A stretch of 64,000 nt of DNA from CAVROP01 sp050012175 (GTDB lineage Bacteria > Acidobacteriota > Terriglobia > UBA7540): NCBI GenBank assembly GCA_050012175.1, contig JBEKHR010000016.1:41491-105490 (forward strand), written 5' to 3'. How positions within the stretch are numbered: position 1 is the stretch's first letter; each line of letters opens with the position of its first letter. A model generated the notes under the pieces. That model did not search any database. It worked only from the letters and a program-made list of their open reading frames with translations, and was not told where the DNA came from. The translations under genes were made by a program, and so were the position numbers. Positions 7,964 to 16,835 of this stretch are shown here, one piece after another.

Positions 7964-9412
7964 TTACCTTGCCGAAGAACCGTGAAGCCTTCTTGCAACC
8001 GCCACAAACTCGTCCGCCATCCACAGATCGAGCGCTCCAAACACAAACCGGCCGACATTCCGAGCGGGTGGCCGAAGAAGGCCAAGGACCTTTTCTACGC
8101 TCATGCCGGCGGCACGAAACCAGCGGCAGAGGACATATTGGGAGACCCTCTGGACTCCAGTTCGTTCGTAGCTTCCAAGATCCTCGGGAGTCCCCCTGTT
8201 TCGGATTGCTTTCCAAGCTACTGCCCATGGGGCCGTGTTGGGAACCACCACAATGGCTACTCCTCCGTCTGACAGTAAGCTAGCGAAGGATGAGAGGACC
8301 TTAATAGGGTCCGGGACCAGATGTAGGACGTTAGAAAGCAACAGGCAGTCAAACTTCCTGTCCGCCAGTTCCCGACGCGCTTCAGAAAGACCACCCTTGA
8401 TGATTTCAACACCCTCGACCTCGGCGCCACCCGGAATCACCACGTCCAGAGGCACGGCCGAAACGCGCAATCCTTTTTCGGCAAGGTGGCATTCAGTCGC
8501 ACCCCAGCCACAGCCGATGGAAAGCACGCTCCGGACTTCCTTCGGGATCACAGAGACAACCTCCGGCTTGACGGGTTCGTAATAATTCTTCGAGTACCAA
8601 TATCTGCTCAACTTCGTTTCCGTCTCAAAAAGAGATGCTGGCTGGTTGCCATTCAGTCCGATTCGCAGAAGAACTTGTATCTGTCGCCGCAACTCGGCGT
8701 CGTCAATACCGAAGTCAGTCCCGACATACGTATTCGGAAGATGATGCACCAGGAAGTCGTCCAGGTGCGAAATGCAGACGAATTTCTTGAAGCCGCACTG
8801 TGTATAGGGGTCCGTCGCCGCCGTGCAGAGCAGATCGTACTTTCCCCTATGAGGCCCCACCAGGAACCCGCCGGACTTGATGGCGCGGCGGAGCTGCTCA
8901 TGGGTCAGAACATAGCAACCCGCATGTTCGTTGGTGAAGAAGGCCAGTGTATAGGGGCCACAGGAACGAACGGACGTGGGGTCCCAATGAAAAGGGCCAT
9001 GCACGTCAGGGTAGTTGAGTTTGACCTCCCGAGTCCCTTCATAACGAAACATACCCGCCAATTCATCCTCGGGCAGAACCGCGGAAACTTCCAGGAAAGC
9101 CCGAAGGTTTTTCTCTCTGATCAGAGTATCGTCTTCGGAATAAATGAAGAGATTGTAGTCATTCAGCCGGTCGGCGAAAATCCGCTTGTGGGGAAAGGGA
9201 AGTGACCAAGGATCCTTACCCTGCAAATCTACAACAAGAACTTCAACTCCCCGGGCTACATTCTTAGGGGTATTCGAAAGGACCAGGATGTCCGCGTCGA
9301 AAGACATGGACTGGTATTCTTTCACGACCTCTAACAGGTATGGGTCGTTTCGCGTGCCGTAGCTCGCGATGACGACCAAAACTCTGGTATTGCTTGTTGT
9401 CTTCTTGCTCAT
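7964..9412 (-). CDS. Two-domain protein: glycosyltransferase-like N-terminus fused to a SAM methyltransferase
   Basis: A 482-residue protein. Residues 1-270 begin RVLVVIASYGTRNDPYL and contain an acidic motif YSEDDTLI (about 91-98), consistent with a GT-A-like fold. Residues 290-480 carry the class I methyltransferase motif SVLSIGCGWGATECHLAEKG (about 295-314), the acidic LDVV region, and LLLSNVLHLVPDP (motif IV-like). The C-terminal half resembles small-molecule/sugar O-methyltransferases. One polypeptide that both transfers and methylates a sugar, for example for chain termination, is an attractive reading but unproven. It overlaps nothing and starts at an ATG at 9412, 3 bp after the decayed deacetylase copy ends. 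Confidence 0.75.
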   Translation of the reverse strand: MSKKTTSNTRVLVVIASYGTRNDPYLLEVVKEYQSMSFDADILVLSNTPKNVARGVEVLVVDLQGKDPWSLPFPHKRIFADRLNDYNLFIYSEDDTLIREKNLRAFLEVSAVLPEDELAGMFRYEGTREVKLNYPDVHGPFHWDPTSVRSCGPYTLAFFTNEHAGCYVLTHEQLRRAIKSGGFLVGPHRGKYDLLCTAATDPYTQCGFKKFVCISHLDDFLVHHLPNTYVGTDFGIDDAELRRQIQVLLRIGLNGNQPASLFETETKLSRYWYSKNYYEPVKPEVVSVIPKEVRSVLSIGCGWGATECHLAEKGLRVSAVPLDVVIPGGAEVEGVEIIKGGLSEARRELADRKFDCLLLSNVLHLVPDPIKVLSSFASLLSDGGVAIVVVPNTAPWAVAWKAIRNRGTPEDLGSYERTGVQRVSQYVLCRWFRAAGMSVEKVLGLLRPPARNVGRFVFGALDLWMADEFVAVARRLHGSSAR

Positions 9413-9414
9413 GA

Positions 9415-10030
9415 CTAGGTTTTCTGAAAGCAGGGCAGGTTGAATTCTTGTGGTGGCGGTCTATGACCGTCGCCTGTCTCGACGTTGTGAGTGATTAGGG
9501 CACAGGCCTGCTTACCTTCCGGCCAAAACCAAATAAAGGGTATAGTTTGGTCCTTCCTCCCCGGGAGAATCAATACGACGACGGATTCAAGAATTTGCTC
9601 GACGGTCGTATCCACCGGCCACCGAGGAAAAGGGTGCTTGTGCCATCCGCGCAATGAAAGCCTTTGAAGATGCTTACGAGCCGACACCGACAGCAATGGC
9701 CGGGCTGCGTAGTAGCCTATTCGGAGAAAGCGGTCCTGCGACCAGTTGCGCGGTTCATGCCCTAGAGCGGTGGTGTATTTTTCCCGGCGGAGGGTCTCGA
9801 CAACCTCGGACACATGAACAAGGAAGGGACACAGTTCCTTGCGAATCCTGAGCGGAGTCTAGAGAGTCGTGTAAGTTCCCCTTAATGGACCGGGATGGAA
9901 CAAAAGCGGAGCATTTCCCGTAGCAGATCAGCTCGCTCCCCAACTTAAAGAACCCTGGTTCTCCAAATAGCTCCCCCCGAACCCCTATATCTACAAAATC
10001 ATCAGGGCATCGAAAGTGATCGACAATCAC
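9415..10030 (-). pseudogene. Polysaccharide deacetylase-like N-terminal fragment, copy B (frameshifted)
   Basis: The frame opens at GTG 10030 (IVDHFRCPDDFVDIG, then EPGFFKLGSELICYGKCS) and shifts near 9805. It continues as SEVVETLRREKY, RNWSQDRFLRIGYYAARPLL, RGWHKHPFPRWPVD, IPFIWFWPEGKQACALITHNVETGDG and then an unrelated tail. FIWFWP plus ITHNVET is the start of the NodB-like deacetylase domain; the canonical Asp of 'THD' is Asn here. The catalytic domain is missing after this point. The C-terminal part of what looks like the same family lies 22 kb away at 32225-32735. Confidence 0.68.
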
Positions 10031-10117
10031 TAGGTTACTTGGTTATCCGGTGTGCACTGCAGACATAGGAGGAGCCACAGCTCTCGGGCAAAGGCAGGTT
10101 CGGAGTAGCCCGTGGAT
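9681..10117. repeat. Dispersed duplicate segment, copy B of two
   Basis: Direct-orientation partner of 4318-4752. Similarity covers the coding start and about 90 bp of 5' flank. Both copies carry independent frame lesions, so neither is a recent exact duplicate. Confidence 0.7.
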
Positions 10118-10157
10118 CTTAACTGTTCACCTCACCCCCGGGGACAACCTCAGATCC

Positions 10158-11015
10158 CTAGGACGCACCAAGATACTCGCGCAGGCCATCCTGCCACGCC
10201 CTGAAGGTGTTCAACCCAAGGAGCTTTAAGCCGCGATTTTCCAGTACTGAGTACTTCGGCCTAGGGACCTTGGCAGGAAACTCATTCGGCCCCGCAACCT
10301 TCAGACTAACTTGGGTGTTTGTCAGTGCAAAGATCTCTCGGGCAAACTCGAACCAGGAGCAACCGCCCTCGGCGGTGGCGTGGTATAAGCCGTAAGCCTC
10401 GCAGCGGCTCAGCACAACCATTTGCCGCGCCAATTCTGGGGTCGCTGTGGGGGTCACAAACTCACTGTCCACCACGCGCACTTCGCCCCGCTCCTTCGCC
10501 AGTTTGAGCATCAGTTGGATGAAATTCAGTCCCCCTTTTGCGCGGCACGGACTCTTCCCGTAAATCGCCGAAGTGCGTAGCACGAAATGCTTGCCTACTA
10601 TGGAGCGGACAAAGTATTCCCCGGCTAACTTCGAGTTCCCGTACACACTCAAGGGCCTGGGCGGATCCCCCTCCTCGTAGGGGCTGCCCTTGCTCCCGTC
10701 AAACACGTAGTCCGTACTGACATGCATAAGCGCCGAGCCGATATCCCGCGCAACCAGCGCGAGGTTTCTTGCACCCAACGCATTGATGGCGAAGGCCTTG
10801 TCAGGTTCCAATTCGCAGTTCTCTACATGGTGCATTGCCGCCGTGTTCACCACGATGTCGGGTTGCAACTCACGCAGTTTATTCGAAACCGACCCTCGAT
10901 TTGCGATTTCGAGGTCCGCGTGGGTCAGGGCAAACACTTCGTCCCCGTTGCCCGCGAAGGCGTGGACCACGTCGGTCCCCAGTTGGCCATTCCCGCCCAG
11001 CACCGCGACTTTCAT
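10158..11015 (-). CDS. rfbD: dTDP-4-dehydrorhamnose reductase
   Basis: A 285-residue short-chain reductase that makes dTDP-L-rhamnose from the 4-keto intermediate using NAD(P)H. It shows MKVAVLGGNGQLGTDVV (Rossmann GxxGxxG), VNTAAMHHVENCE, the STDYVFDG motif and YGNSKLAGE with the catalytic YxxxK. The ATG at 11015 is chosen over the longer frame because it overlaps the upstream stop as ATGA (11012-11015), indicating translational coupling. With rfbC at 12218-12784 it gives half of the rhamnose pathway. rfbA and rfbB are not in this window. Confidence 0.88.
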   Translation of the reverse strand: MKVAVLGGNGQLGTDVVHAFAGNGDEVFALTHADLEIANRGSVSNKLRELQPDIVVNTAAMHHVENCELEPDKAFAINALGARNLALVARDIGSALMHVSTDYVFDGSKGSPYEEGDPPRPLSVYGNSKLAGEYFVRSIVGKHFVLRTSAIYGKSPCRAKGGLNFIQLMLKLAKERGEVRVVDSEFVTPTATPELARQMVVLSRCEAYGLYHATAEGGCSWFEFAREIFALTNTQVSLKVAGPNEFPAKVPRPKYSVLENRGLKLLGLNTFRAWQDGLREYLGAS

Positions 11016-12007
11016 CGCGCCAGCACCTTCCCCATGGCATACGTTTCGATTCCATTTTCCAGCCGCTTGAAGGACTCGATATTGGAGTACAGCGGGTTGT
11101 CCCAGTCTCGACACTTTTCCATGTTGTCGATCAGGTGGCCCACGATGGATTTCACATCACCAGCAGGATGGAAACTGAGCACATTCTTAGCCTTTTCGAT
11201 ACTAACCTTGTAATTGCGGAAATCCTGGATATGTTTGATGCAGAGGCTTATGCGGCCCCCGAGGCGCTCCTCGATCGTGACTTTCACCAAGTCGCCGACT
11301 TCTCCGACGGTGTAGTTGCCTGATGCTATGTTAAAGATGCCCGAGATTCTCTGGTTCGCTTCAATGGCACGGATGTACGCCGTCGTGGCATCCTCAATAC
11401 TGAGAATTGGCCGCCAGATGGACGGATTGTTGATGGTAATCGTGTGATCCTTCATGGCGCACTTGAACATCGTGTTAATGATAAGGTCGAAGCGCATGCG
11501 GGGGCTGTATCCCGAGATTGTACCTTTGCGTAATGAGATGACCGAAAAATCGCCGTCGGCCAACTGCATCGCCGCCTGTTCTCCTTGAAGCTTGGAGATT
11601 CCATATGGGAAGGTGGAGGAAACGGGGCGAGTCTCATCGTAGAGTTCGTTCTCCGTATAGCCGTAAACAGAGCAGGAGGAAGCGTAAATATACCTTTTCA
11701 CTTTGGCCTTCTTGGCCGTGTAGGCCAAATAGGCCGGAGCAGCGGCATTGAAGATGAAATTCTTGCTCGGCGAAAACTCCGCCATGGGGTCGTTGGAAAG
11801 GCCCGCTAGGAAAAGCACTTGATCATAGGGCTCCAAGTCTTCCACCGAGAGCTGGAAGATGTCCTTGTGAAGTATCGCAACTTCCCGAGGCAGGTGGTTG
11901 CCAAACCAAAACAAGTCCACCACGTCCACTTTGTAGCCCCGGTCGAGCAGTTTCGGTATCAGCACCGAACCAACGTAGCCTGCGCCACCGGCAATAAGCA
12001 GTTTCAT
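11012..12007 (-). CDS. NAD-dependent epimerase/dehydratase (extended SDR)
   Basis: About 331 residues from the ATG at 12007, which is preceded by a strong GAGGAGGAATC ribosome-binding site. The longer frame to 12205 has no such support. The N-terminus has LLIAGGAGYVGSVLIPKLL. The catalytic region has YASSCSVYGY and YGISKLQGEQA (YxxxK). It belongs to the group of SDRs found in LPS and capsule clusters that epimerise or dehydrate nucleotide sugars. It is coupled to rfbD by a 4-bp overlap, so its product may be used in the same branch. Exact substrate not assignable. Confidence 0.85.
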   Translation of the reverse strand: MKLLIAGGAGYVGSVLIPKLLDRGYKVDVVDLFWFGNHLPREVAILHKDIFQLSVEDLEPYDQVLFLAGLSNDPMAEFSPSKNFIFNAAAPAYLAYTAKKAKVKRYIYASSCSVYGYTENELYDETRPVSSTFPYGISKLQGEQAAMQLADGDFSVISLRKGTISGYSPRMRFDLIINTMFKCAMKDHTITINNPSIWRPILSIEDATTAYIRAIEANQRISGIFNIASGNYTVGEVGDLVKVTIEERLGGRISLCIKHIQDFRNYKVSIEKAKNVLSFHPAGDVKSIVGHLIDNMEKCRDWDNPLYSNIESFKRLENGIETYAMGKVLAR

Positions 12008-12217
12008 GATTCCTCCTCGGGCTGTGACCTGAGATCTGAATAGCCGGGTTTTGTCCAAATACCCTGCGATGCTGTCAATCGACGCCAAAGCCGACGAAGA
12101 AGCTCGCCATTTGTTGATGGCTGGAAATGCAGATATCTTGCGGACTTCATCTTGGATGCCCCAGTCCGACGGCTCGGCACGACATGTCCGTGGGGTTCTC
12201 AACAAGCTGTTCTCAGC

Positions 12218-12784
12218 CTAGAAATGAAAGTGGTCGGATTCCGGCCTGGCGAGCCACTGTTCCAATGTTTGCGCCTTTTTATCCTTTTCCGAGATCTGAG
12301 GCTCCGTGATCGGCCACTCAATCCCGATATCGGGATCATCCCATCGAATTCCGGACTCGCCCTTTGCGTGATAGAGCCCGGTACACTTGTATTGGATCTC
12401 CGCGACTTCCGAGAGGACACAGAAGCCCCGCGCAAAACCCGCCGGCGCCCAGACCTGGCGCCTGTTCTCAGCCGAGGCTTCGATGCCAAACCACTTCCCC
12501 AGAGTGGGCGAACCCTTCCTTATATCCACGGCAACCAGAAATGCGCTCCCCAAAGTGACACGCATTAATTTCCCCATCGGAGGGTCCCACTGGAAGTGCA
12601 ACCCCCGGAGGACACCCCCTTCTGAGCGCGAGTGGTTATCCTGTACAAAGTTGTGAGGAAGGGCAAGCGCCTTCCACTTGTCTTCTCGAAACGTCTCCAT
12701 GAAAAACCCGCGGCTATCCTGGAAGACGTCCGGCACAAGCACCACAACATCATTCAACTCTCTCGCTTCAACCTTAATTTCCAT
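12218..12784 (-). CDS. rfbC: dTDP-4-dehydrorhamnose 3,5-epimerase
   Basis: A 188-residue cupin epimerase. It shows VFQDSRGFFMETFRE, QDNHSRSEGGVLRGLHFQ with the catalytic His region, VAVDIRKGSPTLGKW and PAGFARGFCVLSE. These are hallmark motifs of RfbC/RmlC. The ATG at 12784 has a GGAGGGGGAG ribosome-binding site and gives the usual family length of about 185 residues. The frame extending to 12973 runs into the remnant of another gene. It acts before RfbD (10158-11015) in dTDP-L-rhamnose synthesis. Confidence 0.9.
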   Translation of the reverse strand: MEIKVEARELNDVVVLVPDVFQDSRGFFMETFREDKWKALALPHNFVQDNHSRSEGGVLRGLHFQWDPPMGKLMRVTLGSAFLVAVDIRKGSPTLGKWFGIEASAENRRQVWAPAGFARGFCVLSEVAEIQYKCTGLYHAKGESGIRWDDPDIGIEWPITEPQISEKDKKAQTLEQWLARPESDHFHF

Positions 12785-12887
12785 CTCCACTCTCCCCCTC
12801 CTCATACGCCGGGAGCGCCGGCGCCCACGACACGCCCACCACAGCCGTTGCGTCTCCTGATGATGAGTCCTGTGCTTCTCCGATGGA

Positions 12888-13011
12888 GCGGCGGAACAGT
12901 TTGGCCTACCACCGAACGGATCGTCTTCTCGATGTGGGCTTCCTCGTTTCGGATCGCTGTGACCAGTACGCACGCGGCTTGCGTTTCATCTCCCCGCACC
13001 ATTTCGCTCAT
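12888..13011 (-). pseudogene. N-terminal stub of a second family 2 glycosyltransferase
   Basis: An ATG at 13011 overlaps the stop of the upstream GT2 (ATGA at 13008-13011). The frame reads AACVLVTAIRNEEAHIEKTIRSVVGQTVPPL, then loses similarity where homologues have 'WVIVDDGS'. The intact relative at 27684-28598 opens with YVLVTAAYNEEGFITHTIESVVSQTIPPTEW and also follows a rhamnosyltransferase-like GT2. The gene pair was therefore duplicated and this copy has lost nearly all of its body. Confidence 0.6.
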
Positions 13012-13973
13012 GGCAGTGCTTTCTCGGTCGCGCGTCCCCCGGCGAGCCAGGAGATACACGCCACACTTCGTTTTACCTTGTCCGCTGCTTCCTGACGCGC
13101 TGACCTTTTGAGAAGAAAGACAACGCCGTAACCCACGACTCGAACCACCTCGTGCAGCCAGACGGTCAGGAGATAGGCAAACATTTTGAGCCGGCCGTAG
13201 TGCGTTCTCCAAAACTGCAGGTTCGCCCGGTACATTTCAATATAAAACCGGACTGGCGCTCTTGCAGTGGTGCCTCCCCCAAAATGGATAGCTTCGGCCT
13301 CTGGGTAGAAAACCACGCGGCACCCCGCTTGATGGAAGCGAAAACTCCAGTCGAGATCGTCTCCGTACATGAAGAGCTGTTCATCCAGAAGGCCGACCCG
13401 GTTCATGCTCTCCCGCCTGGCCGCCCAGAACCATCCGTTGAGAATGTCAACATCCATCGTCTTGTCGTGCCCGAAGTCTCTCATCAAGAATCCGCCAAAG
13501 GTCCTCGAGCCTTTGAAAATGGAATCCAGAGCAAGGGCACGGCAGAAGGAGTTCCACACGGATGGGAATCGCATGGTCGACCTTTGGACCGCCCTGTCCG
13601 GTCCCAGCATTCTCGGCCCGAGCAGTCCGATGGAAGGGTTCTCCTCCATGTATCTGAAAAGCCTTTCGAGGCAGCCGGGGAGCATGATCACGTCCGGATT
13701 GACCAGAAAGATGTACTTTCCCCTGGTCAGGCGGATCCCTACGTTATTTGCCTTGGCGAAACCAAGATTGTGGTCACTTTGCACTAGCCTAACGTATGAG
13801 AACTCCTGGCGGACCAAGTCAGCCGTCCCGTCGATAGAGGCATTGTCCACCACGATCGTTTCTAGTGCGAGGCCGGTGTGCTGCTCGTCGATCGATTTCA
13901 GGCATTCCCGGATATACTTGCTCGCGTTCCAGGTAACGATAACGATCGACAAGTCGGTCCTGCCGACGTCCAT
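13008..13973 (-). CDS. Family 2 glycosyltransferase (rhamnosyltransferase-like)
   Basis: A 321-residue GT2 with LSIVIVTWNASKYIRECLKSI, TIVVDNASIDGTADLV, NLGFAKANNVGIR and the metal-binding FLVNPDVIMLPGCLERL. The second half has GWFWAARRESMNRVGLLDEQLFMYGDDLDW, where the ED/DDLDW box is typical of WbbL/rhamnosyltransferase-like GT2 enzymes. A hydrophobic segment near the C-terminus (MFAYLLTVWLHEVVRVVGYGVVFLL) suggests membrane attachment. It is a clear paralogue of 28617-29561. The presence of rfbC/rfbD nearby fits a rhamnosyl donor, but this is inference. Confidence 0.85.
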   Translation of the reverse strand: MDVGRTDLSIVIVTWNASKYIRECLKSIDEQHTGLALETIVVDNASIDGTADLVRQEFSYVRLVQSDHNLGFAKANNVGIRLTRGKYIFLVNPDVIMLPGCLERLFRYMEENPSIGLLGPRMLGPDRAVQRSTMRFPSVWNSFCRALALDSIFKGSRTFGGFLMRDFGHDKTMDVDILNGWFWAARRESMNRVGLLDEQLFMYGDDLDWSFRFHQAGCRVVFYPEAEAIHFGGGTTARAPVRFYIEMYRANLQFWRTHYGRLKMFAYLLTVWLHEVVRVVGYGVVFLLKRSARQEAADKVKRSVACISWLAGGRATEKALP

Positions 13974-14116
13974 TACGTTCTCCTTCTCTTGTGGGCCGTC
14001 CGAAATAGTCTTGGCTATGCCAGTGGTGACGGGCAGTTTGCGATGGTGAGCGGCAACGGTTTCACGGAAAGAACAACCTTGAGACCTGCCTGTTCGCGGG
14101 TATGCAAGCGGGACGC

Positions 14117-15487
14117 CTAAGGCGCCGGCCCTGCCGGAGCCAGTCCCTCCGAAGCGGCATTCGGAAACTTGGGCTCGGCAGGGCTCTCAGCGCTCGCTGG
14201 CGCCGTTTGCAGGCCGGCGGTAGCAGCTGAGACCATGGCCAGGACGGCCCACCACCATATCACGGTCTGGTCCCAGTAGCTCACCCCGAAATAAGCGACG
14301 ACATGAGCGACCATGATGGCGCAAAGGCTCCACAAGAACCATTCCTGCTTTTGATCGCCCTCCACTTCGCTCCTCATCTTCCCCAGCCGACTGAAACTTC
14401 GCGAGATTATGGCGATAAAGCAGACGAAAGTTACCAATCCGCCGGCCTCCCCTTCGCTCACATACTGTGTCATGCCGTCCCACATATCATATCCCCAGTT
14501 GCCAGTCTGATTTGTTCCAATCAGCCACCATTCCCTAAAGCGCCGGATAAAGATGTCAATCAGAGCAGCGCGCTCCCATCCTGTGGAAGCTCCTGTGACA
14601 TTCACGTGGGCAACGGCAAACCACACCGGCGCCTTCATCACCATCGCCAGACCCACGAGCGTCAGCACGATTCCCCAGCGCACCGCGCGCATGGAGCGGC
14701 GAATAGGCCAGAGAAACAAAGCGCCCACTCCGGCGGCATAGGAGAGCACCGGCGTACTCGAGGCCGAGGTGAAAACCATGAGGGTCGAACCGATTACTCC
14801 AAGAAAAGCGGTGAACTTCGACCTGCCGCTCTTCCACACCCAGAAGAACAGCGGCACCAGCGTCGCCCCGAAACAGCCGGCCATGATCGGGTGCGCGAAG
14901 ATTGCCTGCGCTCGTATCTGGCCGGCACGCACCTCGGGAGTGATGCGCGTACCAGCCAGATAGCCGAAGACGTTCACATTGTGAATGTGCTCGTTCAGCA
15001 TGCACGCGCCCAGGATCACAGCGAGCACCGCCAGCGTTTTGGCTGCCCGGGCAATGTCTTCCTCATCCTGGATCAGGTAGCGCAGCAGAAAGTAGCCGCC
15101 GAAAGCTTGCAGCCAGAAAGCCGCTTGAAATAGCACCATGCCGCGTTGCGGAAACAGCAGCACCTGGCAAACTCCGCGACAGATAGCCCACAAAATGAAA
15201 GCCTTATCAATTCCGTTCAATCCACCCGCAACCTGGAACTTGGCTCTTGCCAGGCGCACAAACCCCGCCAGCACCAGGATGCGCAGAACAACGTACCAAT
15301 GCATGCCTGCGATATAGAGCTGTTGCGACGCTGGGACCAGAAACACGCAAAGCAAAAAGGGAATAACAACGTATTTTCTCGGCAGCAGCAAAATGAGCAG
15401 AATGGTGACCACCGCCACCACCATCACCGCGGGGTTCAACACCGTTTCCGTGGCGCCGCCGCCAAAATGGAAGTTCTCTGGTTTCAT
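14117..15487 (-). CDS. O-antigen polymerase/ligase-like membrane protein (Wzy type)
   Basis: About 456 residues from the ATG at 15487, which has AGGA 4 bp upstream; a TTG at 15544 would add 19 residues. There are about ten or more hydrophobic segments, for example VMVVAVVTILLILLLP, FIAIISRSFS and MVAHVVAYFGVSYW. A large loop with the RAQAIFAHPIMAGCFGA segment is characteristic of the O-antigen ligase/polymerase superfamily. It would join repeat units in the periplasm together with the Wzx flippase at 18863-20425. It ends in a Pro/Ala-rich soluble tail. Confidence 0.78.
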   Translation of the reverse strand: MKPENFHFGGGATETVLNPAVMVVAVVTILLILLLPRKYVVIPFLLCVFLVPASQQLYIAGMHWYVVLRILVLAGFVRLARAKFQVAGGLNGIDKAFILWAICRGVCQVLLFPQRGMVLFQAAFWLQAFGGYFLLRYLIQDEEDIARAAKTLAVLAVILGACMLNEHIHNVNVFGYLAGTRITPEVRAGQIRAQAIFAHPIMAGCFGATLVPLFFWVWKSGRSKFTAFLGVIGSTLMVFTSASSTPVLSYAAGVGALFLWPIRRSMRAVRWGIVLTLVGLAMVMKAPVWFAVAHVNVTGASTGWERAALIDIFIRRFREWWLIGTNQTGNWGYDMWDGMTQYVSEGEAGGLVTFVCFIAIISRSFSRLGKMRSEVEGDQKQEWFLWSLCAIMVAHVVAYFGVSYWDQTVIWWWAVLAMVSAATAGLQTAPASAESPAEPKFPNAASEGLAPAGPAP

Positions 15488-15571
15488 ACCGTCCTGATGT
15501 GAGACCCAGCTTGTACCGCTGGGACTGTTTGGGTAGCCCTCCAAGGGCTCATGGCGCTCATGAAGCCGCGC

Positions 15572-16637
15572 TCAACCCCTCATATCCCCTTCCGTCATCA
15601 TCGCGGGTGCAAGCGTGTTGTTGTGCTTGGCGGTCTCAAGTGTCTGGGGAGTAGCCTTTCTGGCTGGCGCCAGCACCTGCTGATAGGCCCGAAGGAGCAA
15701 GGTACCAGCCACAGTCCAAGTCAATCCCGGAGCGTCCCGTAGCGACGCGGCTCGCAGTCTCTCCAGAAGCGCGCGATCCTTGTGAAGCATGGTGATGTGC
15801 TTCGTGAGGGTTGCAACTTCTCCCACCAAATGCACAAGTCCCGTCCGCATGTGCTCGCAGATGGCGCCAGCAGCCTCAGAAACCAGCAGCACGCACCCGC
15901 TGCCAAGGGCTTCGTGGGTCGCAAGGGCGCTTCCTTCCTGGATGCTGGGAAGGACAAAGAGGTCGCACTTCCGCATCAGCTCCGGCACATCTTGGCCGTT
16001 CAGGGTCAGGGCAGTAGACCTTCTCATCAAATGCGTAGGTGTGCCGCACCAGCTTCCTGTCTTCAAAGCCTTTATCCAGGAGGGTTTTCACCACAAAGTC
16101 CGAGGGGCAAAGCAGCGCATCCACAAGCCGGTACTCTTCTTCCTCTTTGCGCAGCTTGTCGGCGTTATAGGCATGTTCGTGATTGGGCGGCAAACCTACT
16201 CCGGGCCGCTCGCACCCCTTCGGTACCACCTCCCGGGCAAACCGCGTATTGGCATTGGGCCTTTCCAGTACGGTGGGGATCCCCAGGCGAGCGGCTGTCT
16301 TGAGCATTTGGAGCACTCCCAAGGGCCAAGTGTGGATGATATCAATCTTTCCGACTAGTTTCTCAATTCGCCGCGCCACAATCCAGTCGTGCAACGCGAA
16401 GGCGCGCAGGGTGCCAAGGAGCCTATGGGGAATGCGCACCTTCCCTCTGGCCAGCGTGGGGTAAACTCTTACACGTGGAGAAACCGGCCTGTGCAGGGCT
16501 CGCGGGAACACCAGGACATCCGCTCCCGCGGTCGCCGGGCTATCCACCTGCTTCCAGGCCGCATAACAGATCCGGTCGGCGCCCAACGTGTGGGGAAAGC
16601 TGTACAAAACTCGGATGTGCTCTTTCGCAGGCCTCAT
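15572..16637 (-). pseudogene. GT4 glycosyltransferase, internally deleted and frameshifted
   Basis: The frame from ATG 16637 reads IRVLYSFPHTLGADRICYAAW, PTLARGKVRIPHRLLG and VERPNANTRFA-like segments that match the intact paralogue at 21462-22664 throughout. After FDEKVYCPD (near 16030) about 75 codons present in the intact copy are missing. The remaining part (VPELMRKCDLFVLPSIQEGSALATHEALGSGC) is in another frame. The missing block includes the 'VLFVGYSALIKGLHHALEAW' donor-domain start, so the enzyme cannot be functional as written. Confidence 0.82.
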
Positions 16638-16835
16638 AAATCCTTTCTATGCCTATTATACGCAGGGGCTGCAGGCAATAAACGAAGAGCCTCCAGGCGA
16701 CTTGCAACTTTTTTCAGGAGACTCCCGTCTGCGGATTAATTGCGAAATTCCCGACATCGGGATTCTTCACCGTATAACCTAGATCGCTGCCGAAGCCACC
16801 AGCCGCTGGCAGAAGTCCCAATCCGCTCCCTGCGC

